DNA from: Castellaniella hirudinis_A
GTDB lineage: Bacteria > Pseudomonadota > Gammaproteobacteria > Burkholderiales > Burkholderiaceae_B
Direction: 5' to 3'
Assembly (NCBI RefSeq): GCF_047468865.1
Contig: NZ_JBLGTV010000001.1
Coordinates: forward strand, 372,001-436,000
DNA: 64,000 bases
Part shown: piece after piece, positions 51,697 to 59,667 of the stretch
Position numbering within the stretch: position 1 is the stretch's first letter
Layout: each line of letters opens with the position of its first letter
The notes under the pieces: model-generated
What the model was told of the DNA's origin: nothing
Seen by the model: the letters and a program-made list of their open reading frames with translations, nothing else
The model's database searches: none
Position numbers and translations under genes: made by a program

Positions 51697-52734
51697 CTAC
51701 TGCAGCATCGCCTCCAACCGCTCATGTACATCGACTTCCGTGGTATTGCATAACACCGCCGCGCCCCGGTGGCTGCCCGGCACATAGGCCATGAGGCTGC
51801 GATAGCCGGCCCAGCCGCCACCGTGCGCCCACGCCGCTTCATCTCCGAAGGCGACGGCGCTCAGGCCGTAGCGGTAGCGGTCGCCGATTCCCGGTTCGGG
51901 GGCCCGGCCCTCGGTCAGCAGCGTCAGCACGCCCGGGGTGGCCCGGCCGGCCGGCGTGGTCAGGGGGGTGTCGTCATCCAGGTGCCGCAGCCAGATCAGC
52001 AGGTCGCGCGCACTGGTGTGTACCTGGCCGTCGCCGGTCTGCTCCCAGCGGGATTCGCTGATCCGCAGCTGACCGTCCTTCATTTCGTAGCCGCGCGCCA
52101 GACGCGCCAGGCCGCTGGGATAACGGTCGACGATGGTGGTGGCGCGCAGGTTCAGCGGCTCGAAAATATACTGCCGCGAAAACGCGGCCAGGGACGAGCC
52201 GCTGATGTGCTCGACCACCTGGGCCAGCAGGAAATAGCCGGTGTTGCTGTAGGCAAAACGCGTGCCGGGGGCAAAATCCAGCCCGGCCTGGCTGCGGATG
52301 AGCGCCAGGGTATCTTCGACAGTGACGGTATCCGCTTCGCGGCCCGCATCGAACAACGGTGAGATGTAGTCCGGCAGGCCCGAGGTATGGTGCAGCATCT
52401 GTCGCAGCGTGGGCTGGCCCAGCGCGCCGGTCATCTGCGGCAGGTAGCGCGACAAGGGCGCGTCCAGGTCGAGCTGGCCATCCTGCGCCAGCAGCAGCAC
52501 CGCCAGCGCCGTGAACTGCTTGGACACTGAGGCGATGTTGAACAGCGTATCCGCGTCATTGGCCCGTCCGGTCTGCCGATCCGCCAGGCCCCAGGCTCCG
52601 GTCGCGGATGCCCCGCCGGGCTGCAAGCGGGCCCAGGCGCAGCCCGGCAAGGCGTCGTCCGGGGCGGGGTGGGGCACTTGGGCCTGGGCGGCGGCGCACA
52701 CGGCCCAGAGCGTCATGGCCAGCAGCCGCTTCAT
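51697..52734 (-). CDS. Beta-lactamase-fold serine hydrolase coupled to the siderophore receptor
   Basis: 345 residues, with a signal peptide of about 19 residues (MKRLLAMTLWAVCAAAQAQ). Catalytic Ser69-V-S-Lys72 in NIASVSKQFTAL, Tyr162-Ser-Asn in FAYSNTGYFLL, and HGGGWAGY as the third motif: class C beta-lactamase/DD-peptidase family. The ATG overlaps the receptor's TGA (ATGA), so it is translated with the receptor. Periplasmic. Such hydrolases can be PBP-like, beta-lactamases or esterases; the location suggests a role with the imported siderophore, for example ester hydrolysis, but that is inference. Confidence 0.85.
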   Translation of the reverse strand: MKRLLAMTLWAVCAAAQAQVPHPAPDDALPGCAWARLQPGGASATGAWGLADRQTGRANDADTLFNIASVSKQFTALAVLLLAQDGQLDLDAPLSRYLPQMTGALGQPTLRQMLHHTSGLPDYISPLFDAGREADTVTVEDTLALIRSQAGLDFAPGTRFAYSNTGYFLLAQVVEHISGSSLAAFSRQYIFEPLNLRATTIVDRYPSGLARLARGYEMKDGQLRISESRWEQTGDGQVHTSARDLLIWLRHLDDDTPLTTPAGRATPGVLTLLTEGRAPEPGIGDRYRYGLSAVAFGDEAAWAHGGGWAGYRSLMAYVPGSHRGAAVLCNTTEVDVHERLEAMLQ

Positions 52735-55268
52735 CAGAAACGCCCCGTGAAGGTCAGGCTGACCTGGCGGCCCAGGCCCCAGCCGCACGTCCACAAAGAG
52801 CCGCAGCCATTCACATAGCGTGTGTCGGCGATGTTGGTGACGTTCAGCGCCACCTCGCTGTCGCGCCAGGCCGAGCCCAGCGTGCGCAACTGGGTGGCGA
52901 TGCGCAGGTCGGCGACCGTATGCGAGGGGATGTGGATGCTGGCGTAACCGCCGCCGGGCACCTCGATGTCGCCTCCGTAGGAAGATCCGACATAGCGCAC
53001 CCCCAGCCCGAAGACGGTGCCGGCCAGGGGATTGGCCTGCCCGGTGACGGTGTAGTCGACCCACAGCGAGGCCTGGTGCCGGGGGACGTAGAGTGCGGGC
53101 TTGTTCAGCTCATCGGGGATTTCACTTTGGGTCACCTTGGTGTCCAGGAATGAGTAACCGCCGATCACCGACCAGTTCGGCGTCAGGCGCCCCGCGATAG
53201 AAAATTCGAAGCCGCGCGAACGCAGCTCGCCGCTTTGTACTTGGTCGGGAAACCCGTGGACGGGATCGTCGGTCAGGCGGTTGGTCTGGCGCAGCTCGAA
53301 GGCGGCCAGGCTGGCCATCCAGCGGGCGCCTTCGGGCTGGTATTTAATGCCGATTTCCGTTTGCTTGCCGCGCATGGGCTCGAAGGGTGTGCCCTCGGCG
53401 GTGGCACCGCCTACCGGCTCGAACGAGGTCGAGTAGCTGATGTAGGGCGCCCAGCCGGAATCGAAGCGGTAGAGCGCGCCCAGGCGTCCGGTCGTGGCGC
53501 TGTCGCGCTGACCGATGTCCTCGATGAGGCCCGAACCGCCATACTCGCTACTGCCGTCGATCACGGCGCGGTCATGCCGGATGCCGGCCACCAGCCTCCA
53601 GTTGCGCCATTGCAGCTGATCTTGCAGGTAGAAGCCGGTCTGGCGGCTCTGGCTGCTGAGGGTGCTCAAGGGCGAGAAGTCGCCGATTGCCGCGCCATAG
53701 ACGGGGTTGTACAGGTCAAAGGCGCCACCGCTGCCGGCCGGCCCCACCTCGGCGGTCTCGCGCGTGGCATCGAACGAACTGCGGTAGTAGTCGATGCCTG
53801 CCAGCAGGGTGTGCCGGGTTTCGCCCAGCGTCAGCCGCCATTCCGACTGGGTGTCCACGCCCAGGGCGTGCGCCTTGCCCACGCCCCGGTTGGCGTAGCG
53901 CTGGATGGTGCGCCAATCCCAGCCGCCTTCGGCCGGGTCGTCCTCCCAATACATATCGCTGGTTACGGACTCCATGGTCGTCTTGATGCGCTGTGCGCGC
54001 AGGTTCTGGCGCAGCGTCCAGTGGGATGTCAGCTCGTATTCGGCGGACCAGCCGAGGATGTCCTGGTCGCGGTCGAAGCGGTCGAAGTTCGGTTCGCCCG
54101 CAAAGCGCGAGAGCGGGATTTCTCCGTTCGGGTTGTCGTACAGTGTGCCGTAGGCCGGCAGCCAGGCATAATCGCTGCCGCCGCGGTCGCGCTGCAGCGA
54201 GGCCATGAGCGTGATCTCGCCCTTGTCGCCCAGGGGCAGCGTGAGCGAGGGCGCCACCAGGGTGCGCTTGCGCTTGACGTAGTCCATATGGCTGTCCGTG
54301 TCGGAGGCCAAGGCCACCAGGCGCCAGGCCGCCACGTCCGATTCGCCCAGCGGCCCGCCCAGATCCAAACCGGCGCGTTTCTGTTCAGGCAGCCCCAGCG
54401 TCAGTTCGACGTTGCGGATGTGTTCGGGCGTGGGCCGTTTGCTGACCATGTTGACCATGCCACCGGGGACGACCTGGCCATAGACCACCGAAGCCGGGCC
54501 TTTCAGCACCTCGATGCGTTCCAAGGTGTAGGGATCCACCTGGGGCAGCGTCCAGTTATTGCCAGCCCCCATGCCGCCTTCCAGCTTCACGCCGTCCAGC
54601 CAGGCGACCGAACCGGCGTTGAAGCCGCGAAAAGCAATGGTATCGAAGCGCGAGTCCACGCCGTCGAATTCGACGGCGACGCCGGGCACGTAGCGCAGCG
54701 CCTCGCCGATGGTGCGGGTGGCCTGCGCTTCGATTTGCTGCTGGGTCACGACCGCCACCGACGCGGGGGTGTCCATGATCGAGGTGTCGCTTTTCAGGGC
54801 CGTGGCGCTGCGCGTGGCCAGGTAGCCGTTCGCGGGTCCGGTGGCAGTTTCGCGCACGCCCTGTACCTTGACCGTGTCCAGCCGGGTCACGCCGTCCGAA
54901 GCCGGCAGGCGCCGCAGCGCATAGCCGCCGCCGGTCTGTGGCACCGCTTCCAGGCCGCTGCCCGCCAGGATCAGGGCCAGGCCTTCTGCGGGCGTGTGTG
55001 TGCCGCTCAGGCCGGGGCTGGTCTTGCCCGCCGTCAGCGAGGCATCGATGACCAGCAGAAAGCCTGTGTTCGCCGCAAACTGATTGAGCACCTGGTCGAG
55101 CGTGCCCGCCGGGATGTCCGCCTGGACGGCAGGGGCGGCAGGGGCGATCTGCGCCGTCGCGGCGGTGGTGCCCAGGATCAGGCTGCCGGCCAGTAGTGTG
55201 CCGGTAACAAGACGGCGTGCGTAAGTGACGCGAGGCCCGGTGTATGTGTGCGAACGGCGTGTTCCCAT
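52734..55268 (-). CDS. TonB-dependent siderophore receptor with N-terminal STN signalling domain
   Basis: 844 residues. Signal peptide ending TTAATAQ. STN domain about residues 50-110 (ADIPAGTLDQVLNQFAANTGFLLVIDASLTAGKTS), which contacts FecR. Then the TonB-box region (TRLDTVKVQG), plug (SIMDTPASVAVVTQQQIEAQATRTIGEALRYVPGVAVEF) and barrel with FAGEPNFDRFDRD and the last strand ending VSLTFTGRF. FpvA/FoxA-like ferric-siderophore type; ligand not predictable. AGGAAAGAGAGATC precedes the start. It lies 156 bp after fecR, leaving space for a sigma-factor-dependent promoter. Confidence 0.93.
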   Translation of the reverse strand: MGTRRSHTYTGPRVTYARRLVTGTLLAGSLILGTTAATAQIAPAAPAVQADIPAGTLDQVLNQFAANTGFLLVIDASLTAGKTSPGLSGTHTPAEGLALILAGSGLEAVPQTGGGYALRRLPASDGVTRLDTVKVQGVRETATGPANGYLATRSATALKSDTSIMDTPASVAVVTQQQIEAQATRTIGEALRYVPGVAVEFDGVDSRFDTIAFRGFNAGSVAWLDGVKLEGGMGAGNNWTLPQVDPYTLERIEVLKGPASVVYGQVVPGGMVNMVSKRPTPEHIRNVELTLGLPEQKRAGLDLGGPLGESDVAAWRLVALASDTDSHMDYVKRKRTLVAPSLTLPLGDKGEITLMASLQRDRGGSDYAWLPAYGTLYDNPNGEIPLSRFAGEPNFDRFDRDQDILGWSAEYELTSHWTLRQNLRAQRIKTTMESVTSDMYWEDDPAEGGWDWRTIQRYANRGVGKAHALGVDTQSEWRLTLGETRHTLLAGIDYYRSSFDATRETAEVGPAGSGGAFDLYNPVYGAAIGDFSPLSTLSSQSRQTGFYLQDQLQWRNWRLVAGIRHDRAVIDGSSEYGGSGLIEDIGQRDSATTGRLGALYRFDSGWAPYISYSTSFEPVGGATAEGTPFEPMRGKQTEIGIKYQPEGARWMASLAAFELRQTNRLTDDPVHGFPDQVQSGELRSRGFEFSIAGRLTPNWSVIGGYSFLDTKVTQSEIPDELNKPALYVPRHQASLWVDYTVTGQANPLAGTVFGLGVRYVGSSYGGDIEVPGGGYASIHIPSHTVADLRIATQLRTLGSAWRDSEVALNVTNIADTRYVNGCGSLWTCGWGLGRQVSLTFTGRF

Positions 55269-55424
55269 GATCTCTCTTTCCTGTGTGCTGAAATATGGCA
55301 GGCGGCCCGGCTTCTCTGCGGGTGCCTACTCTCTATCCCGAGCGGGCAGGAAAAAGTGCTACGGCAATCCATTCCTCTTTGGTGACAAAATATTTCTTCA
55401 GAGCGGCGCGGTTGCCTGCCCTCA

Positions 55425-56414
55425 TCAGAGGGCGGAGACCTTGACCCAGTAGGGGGTAGCCTTGTGCACTCGGATGGGCAGCACGCGCGCCAGGGATTCC
55501 AGCACGAGATCGGTGTCATGCACGGGATAAACCCCTGAGACCAGCACGTCGGCCACGGCGGGATCGCAGCGCAGGATGCCGGTTCGGTAGCGGCTGATTT
55601 CAGCCAGAAAGTCAGCCAGCCGCAGACGTTCGGCCACCAGCAGGCCTTGCTGCCAGGCGGCGGCGCGCGGATCGGCCGCGGTGGGCGCGTGCATGCGGTA
55701 TCGGCTGAAACGCGTTTGTTGGCCCGCCATCAGCCGCAGCGGTGCCGGCGCGGCTGATGGCATGATCTCGATGGCGCCGTCGAACACCTGGACGCAGGTA
55801 TGCGCGGGCGAGGTGTCCTCCAGTCGGCGCAGCAGAAACCGCGTGCCCAGCGCGCGCACGCTGCCCTCTTGGGTCTGGGCCATGAAAGGGCGGGGCGCGG
55901 GGGCCGGATCGGGGGCGGTGGTGACCAGCACTTCGCCGGTGCGCAGGATCAGGCGCCGTTCCTGGGCGGTGAAGGCCAGATCGATGGCGCTGGCCGTGTT
56001 CAGCGCCAGTTGCGTGCCGTCGGGCAGCGTCAGATCCCGGTAGGCGCCGCGCGCGGTGCTGTAATCGGCCAGGAGTCTTTCCCAGGGCTGCGTCCCCTGG
56101 AGCAGGTAGGCCGAGACCGCGCCGCCAGCCAGCAGGCCCAGGCCGCGCAACACGGTACGGCGCGAGGCCAGTCCCCGCCTGGCCAGGCCGGCACGCACGG
56201 CTGGCGCGGCGAAGGCACCTGGCACGGCGGCGATTTCCTGGTCAATGCCGCGGACACGGCGCCAGGCTTCCCGGTGGGCGAGATCGGCTGCCAGCCAGTG
56301 TTCGAATGCCTGGTGTTCGGCCGGCGTCGCCGCGCCGGACCAGAGCGTTACTTGCCATTCGAGCGCAGTCCGTTCGATCGGGCCGATGGTGGAAACAGGC
56401 GCCGTGCGTGTCAT
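55425..56414 (-). CDS. fecR: FecR-family anti-sigma/signal-transducing protein
   Basis: 329 residues from ATG 56414 (MTRTAPVSTIGPIERTALEW); the frame extends 20 codons upstream inside fecI. The N-terminal sigma-binding region is ALEWQVTLWSGAATPAEHQAFEHWLAADLAHREAWRRV; a membrane segment lies about 90-110 (TVLRGLGLLAGGAVSAYLL). The periplasmic FecR domain has DGTQLALNTASAIDLAF. The C-terminus (VLESLARVLPIRVHKATPYWVKVSAL) ends in an STN-like part that meets the receptor. The start overlaps the end of fecI. Confidence 0.9.
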   Translation of the reverse strand: MTRTAPVSTIGPIERTALEWQVTLWSGAATPAEHQAFEHWLAADLAHREAWRRVRGIDQEIAAVPGAFAAPAVRAGLARRGLASRRTVLRGLGLLAGGAVSAYLLQGTQPWERLLADYSTARGAYRDLTLPDGTQLALNTASAIDLAFTAQERRLILRTGEVLVTTAPDPAPAPRPFMAQTQEGSVRALGTRFLLRRLEDTSPAHTCVQVFDGAIEIMPSAAPAPLRLMAGQQTRFSRYRMHAPTAADPRAAAWQQGLLVAERLRLADFLAEISRYRTGILRCDPAVADVLVSGVYPVHDTDLVLESLARVLPIRVHKATPYWVKVSAL

Positions 56415-56953
56415 GCGTGTCCGCCCGCCCGGGCGCCGCGATCCAGCGCACCACCCTCCAGGGCCTGGAAGCACGCCATCGTGGCCTCAAGCATGTATTT
56501 TCTGACGGTGGCGGCTGAAATCCCCAGATGTGCGGCGATGTCGGCGTATTTCCAGCCCTCGAAGCGGGACAGCAGAAAGGTCTCGCGCACCCGGGGCGAC
56601 AGCCCGTCCAGCATGGCGCAGATGCGCATCAGCGCCTCTAGCGCCAGCGCCCGTTCCTCGGGGGAGGGCGCGCAGGCTTCGGGCTGGGCCGCCAGCGCGT
56701 CGAGATAGGCCTGTTCGATCCGTTGACGCCGGTAACGGTCAATGACCAGCCCTTTGGCGATCTGCATCAGATGAGGCCGTGCGCGTTCTTCCGCCGGCGT
56801 GCGGCCGGAGGCCAGTACCCGCAGGTACACGTCGTGCAGCAGGTCGGCCGCGTGATGCGGGCAGCCCAGCCTGCGCCGCAGCCAGGCGTACAACCACCCG
56901 CTGTGGTGGGTGTAGAGCGTCTGTATGCGCTGCTGCGGCGAAGGCTCGATCAT
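56411..56953 (-). CDS. fecI: FecI-family ECF sigma factor
   Basis: 180 residues, sigma-70 ECF subfamily. Region 2: HHSGWLYAWLRRRLGCPHHAADLLHDVYLRVLAS; region 4: LDGLSPRVRETFLLSRFEGWKYADIAAHLGISAATVRKYMLEA with the helix-turn-helix. It activates the receptor promoter when FecR relays the siderophore signal. No Fur box is visible in the 28-bp gap to the YncE-like gene upstream, so its promoter must lie inside or before that gene. Confidence 0.93.
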   Translation of the reverse strand: MIEPSPQQRIQTLYTHHSGWLYAWLRRRLGCPHHAADLLHDVYLRVLASGRTPAEERARPHLMQIAKGLVIDRYRRQRIEQAYLDALAAQPEACAPSPEERALALEALMRICAMLDGLSPRVRETFLLSRFEGWKYADIAAHLGISAATVRKYMLEATMACFQALEGGALDRGARAGGHA

Positions 56954-56981
56954 CGTTAAAAGACAGGGCCTTCAGGGCTTG

Positions 56982-58061
56982 TTACTTCGAGGTGTCATCC
57001 CGATCCAGCGTGACGCGCAGGATCTGTTCCTTGGCGCCCTCGACGAACTCTTCCGGGTTCCACATCTTGCTGAAACCTTGCTTCAGCCCGACGTACAGCG
57101 CGCTTTCATCATCGGACAGCGCCAGCATGTTGGGGAAGACGTGGGCAGGGATCTGCTGGGTGATCTCGTAGGTCTTGCCGTTTACCACGCTGACAGTGCC
57201 GCTGCGGAAATTGCTGATGTAGATCTCGTCGTGCTTCGGGCTGTAGGTCAGGGTGACCCCGCCTTTGCCGGTGGGCACGAAAGCCAGCTGCTTGCCGCTT
57301 TCACGGTCGAATACGTATAGGCCGTCCTGCTCGTCCTGAACCTCGGGCCGGGCCTGATGGATGAATTGCGAAGCGAAGATACGGCCGCCCTTGGCATCGA
57401 CGGCCAGGCCCACCAGGTTGTTCACGCGCGGCTTGACCTTGTCGTCCAGGTGAATGGTGTGTACGACTTTGCGCTCGACCGGGTCGATTTCGTTGATGTA
57501 GTCGGCTCCGGCGGTGAAGATGTGGCCGGTGGCGCGATCCAGGTGCAGCGCATAGCCGACCGAGGGGAAGGCATTTTCGACGTCGCCTTTCATTTGCAGC
57601 GTTTCGCCGTCCAGGATCAGCAGTTTGTAGAACGAGCGGTATTTGTCGTTTTCCTTGCGGCTGCCGATGTAGGCGGTGAACAGCTCGCCGGTCTTGGCGC
57701 TGTGCACGACGTGGCGCAGGTGTTCGTTCTGCGGCTCGCTGGGGTCGACGTGCAGCCGTTCGCTGGTGACCGCCACCTTGCCGGTCTTCGGGTCGACCTT
57801 GCTGATGCGCAGCGAGGCGGCCTGCGTATGACCCACGTACAGCCATTTGCCTTCGGCATCCTGGGCCAGCGAGAACGCACGGTAAGGCATGTCGTAGCGG
57901 CCCTTGATGTCCAGCGTCTTGCCATCGAAGGCGTACAGGTAGCCCAGGTTGTCGTCGCGGCGCACGCGATCCATGACCGATGCGAACACCATGCCCGTGG
58001 GGGCGTTGTACTGCAGTTCGTACAGGCCTTCTTCGGGCTGCTTGAAGCCGCGCGCGATATT
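56982..58061 (-). pseudogene. YncE-like beta-propeller gene, 5' end lost to Mu-like prophage insertion
   Basis: From 58061 leftward the frame reads NIARGFKQPEEGLYELQYNA and continues as a seven-bladed YVTN/YncE-type propeller: LYAFDGKTLDIKGRYDM, WLYVGHTQAAS, IFTAGADYINEIDPVERKVVHTI, NFRSGTVSVVNGKTYEI. Such periplasmic proteins need a signal peptide. Here the first 30 codons (a GTG at 58151, then FAATSLYLCNSFALDAIATEG) are phage-end DNA with no Shine-Dalgarno, beginning just beside the phage terminator. The host part stops at 58061 with target-type bases ATATT. The stop lies 28 bp before fecI. Export and probably expression are lost. Confidence 0.8.
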
Positions 58062-58130
58062 TGAAGCTCGAAAAGTGAGATATTTCCCCTCGGTTGCAAT
58101 TGCATCCAGCGCAAAGGAATTGCACAAATA
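58062..58130 (-). promoter_or_regulatory. Mu-like right end (attR side) and transposase-binding region
   Basis: Reading inward from the host junction: TGAAGCTCGAAAAGTGAG. It begins with TG, as Mu-type ends do, and TGAAGC...CGAAAA recalls the Mu right end as I remember it. AATTGCA repeats at 58098 and 58118, 20 bp apart, could be further transposase sites. The adjacent host bases ATATT (58057-58061) would be one copy of the 5-bp target duplication. Confidence 0.7.
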
Positions 58131-58153
58131 CAGTGATGTCGCCGCAAACACGA

Positions 58154-58190
58154 AATAAAGAAGGCCGCCTCATGGGCGGCCTTCTTTATT
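58154..58190. terminator. Phage right-end bidirectional terminator
   Basis: AATAAAGAAGGCCGCC (58154-58169), loop TCATG, GGCGGCCTTCTTTATT (58175-58190): a perfect 16-bp stem whose AT ends give T-rich runs on both strands. It stops leftward late phage transcripts before the host junction 90 bp away, which also shields the fec genes from phage read-through. Confidence 0.88.
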
Positions 58191-58203
58191 AGGGGCGGGC
58201 TGG

Positions 58204-58461
58204 TCAGGTAGTCAGGCTCCTGGCCAGGTCAGGCAAGCTCACCCGACCCTCGGCAATGGCCCGGAGCTCCTCCTCCGGCAACACTGCCAGCAGTTTGCTG
58301 GCTCGGCGGTCAAGCTCCAGCCCGGCCATCCGCTGCCAGTCCTGGTAGTCGATGACGTGTGCCAGGTTGGCCGGGCTGTTACGGATGTAGCCGCTAAGGT
58401 AATCGGCCAGGCGCTGCTCGATTTGCTCCTGGGCGGCGGGGGAAAGGGCTGGTTTGGCCAT
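58204..58461 (-). CDS. Small phage protein of unknown function
   Basis: 85 residues from ATG 58461 (MAKPALSPAAQEQIEQRLAD), chosen because AAGGAGCAGCCAC lies just upstream; nine more codons are open. Helical and charged; INYQ-like VIDYQDWQRMAGLELDRRASKLLAVLPEEELRAIAEG suggests a compact helical domain. Last gene before the phage terminator. No family recognised. Confidence 0.65.
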   Translation of the reverse strand: MAKPALSPAAQEQIEQRLADYLSGYIRNSPANLAHVIDYQDWQRMAGLELDRRASKLLAVLPEEELRAIAEGRVSLPDLARSLTT

Positions 58462-58514
58462 GTGGCTGCTCCTTGGTTGCGATGACACCAGTAACGCTCT
58501 GTGTGCCTAGAACA

Positions 58515-59363
58515 TCAAGTCATCGCGGCCACCGTGCGGGGAGAAAGCCACAGCACTTCCGTGCGTGGCCGCTGGCTGCCAGCGGCACGGTGCGGCCGCT
58601 CGACCCGGCGCCAGTCATAGAGCACCTGGTCGTACAGCTTTGACGGGTAGCCAGCCAGCACCACCAGGCCCTGCGCCGCCCGCAGCTGCTCCAGCAGCGC
58701 CACATGATCGGCTTCGCTCATCTCATGCCGGTATCCCGATTTCGTGCGCGTCGATGGCACATACGGCGGGTCAACGAAAAAGAGCGTGTCGGGCGTGTCC
58801 TGCGCCCGGATGACCTCCTGCGCCGGCCGGCATTCGATGACCACGCCCTGAAGTCGCCTGGATACCGTCAGCAGGCTTCGCGGATAGCTGGCCCATTCAT
58901 GCGCTTTGCAATGTGACCCGGTGCGGTGCCTAGCGTCCGCGAACGTGGTCTTCTTGAAGTTGAACAGCGCCTCATGGTGAAAGGACTGGTACGCCCGCGT
59001 TATCGCCCGCTGGGCGCGAATCACTGGGTCTTTGCTGCCCTGGAATGCCAGCTCGAACTCGCGCCGGCTGTATGGCGTGCGGCGCAGGCGACGCATCAGC
59101 GCCTGGCACAGCCTCGGGTCTTGAACCGCCCGGAATATGCCGACGATCTCTTCGTCGAGATCGTTGTAGACCTCAATCTTGCTGCGAGGCTTGCGCAGCA
59201 AGATACTCGCTGCTCCACCAAAGGGCTCTACATAGATGCGGTGCGGCGGCAAATGCTGCAGCACCCATGGTGCAATTGCCCATTTCCCACCGAAGTAACG
59301 AAGTAACGCCCGAGTGGGTCGTTCAATATCGGCCTGCGGCCGGGCTTTTTTGATCAGAGGCAT
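58515..59363 (-). CDS. Dam-type (D12 class) N6-adenine DNA methyltransferase in the mom position
   Basis: 282 residues from ATG 59363 (MPLIKKARPQADIERPTRAL), selected because CAGGAGCCACC precedes it; earlier ATGs at 59387 and 59405 overlap com further. SAM-binding motif in YVEPFGGAASILLRK and the catalytic DPPY at residues 198-201 (LFFVDPPYVPS); GGKWAIAPWVLQHLPPHRIYVEPF starts the domain. D12-class enzymes such as Dam and T4 Dam. It would modify phage DNA to evade restriction, the role Mom plays in Mu by another chemistry. Its start overlaps com by 41 bp. Confidence 0.9.
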   Translation of the reverse strand: MPLIKKARPQADIERPTRALLRYFGGKWAIAPWVLQHLPPHRIYVEPFGGAASILLRKPRSKIEVYNDLDEEIVGIFRAVQDPRLCQALMRRLRRTPYSRREFELAFQGSKDPVIRAQRAITRAYQSFHHEALFNFKKTTFADARHRTGSHCKAHEWASYPRSLLTVSRRLQGVVIECRPAQEVIRAQDTPDTLFFVDPPYVPSTRTKSGYRHEMSEADHVALLEQLRAAQGLVVLAGYPSKLYDQVLYDWRRVERPHRAAGSQRPRTEVLWLSPRTVAAMT

Positions 59364-59517
59364 GGTGGCTCCTGGTGGGCGTTCCATGACGCTCTGATTT
59401 GGCACCCGAGGCGCTCAAAAAATTCAGTGTGCCACAGCGGGGACACTTGATGCTGAGACTTTGAAATTTTCCTTCAGCCAATTTTTTACTGCATTTTCCA
59501 CATCGAACTTCGATCAT
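59323..59517 (-). CDS. com: Com-like zinc-finger translational activator
   Basis: 64 residues. Two CxxC pairs: Cys6/Cys9 (VRCGKCSKKL) and Cys25/Cys28 (IKCPRCGTLNF) form a zinc finger; the end GRY resembles Mu Com's VRY. Mu Com binds the mom mRNA start region and opens it for translation. Here the gene overlaps the start of the methyltransferase by 41 bp, like com-mom. AAGGAC precedes its ATG. Family and position agree. Confidence 0.88.
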   Translation of the reverse strand: MIEVRCGKCSKKLAEGKFQSLSIKCPRCGTLNFLSASGAKSERHGTPTRSHHASDQKSPAAGRY

Positions 59518-59613
59518 TTCTGCAATGTCCTTACAGATTTGATAACCTTGTCGCGCCTGAGCTCAGGTGGCGCGGCCTTGGCCGTATCTGCAGGTCTGTC
59601 TGCGGTTGCGGGG

Positions 59614-59641
59614 CTGTGTTGGTGTTCGTGCACCAACACAG
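59614..59641. other. Perfect 11-bp hairpin between the repeat protein gene and com
   Basis: CTGTGTTGGTG (59614-59624), loop TTCGTG, CACCAACACAG (59631-59641). It lies in the 150-bp gap between the stop of the repeat protein (59668) and the com start (59517). No T-tract, so more likely an mRNA structure or a protein-binding site, for example for control of com. Confidence 0.5.
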
Positions 59642-59667
59642 TCGCCGCGTCTTACTTCGATCTGTCC

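Noticed and set aside
53235..55196. Plus-strand 653-codon frame opposite the TonB receptor
   Set aside because: It is the antisense shadow of the receptor gene, with biased composition and no domain.
58149..58151. GTG start of an intact 389-residue YncE-like protein
   Set aside because: The first 30 codons match the phage end, no Shine-Dalgarno is present and the terminator stem begins 3 bp away; a chance frame fusion is more likely.
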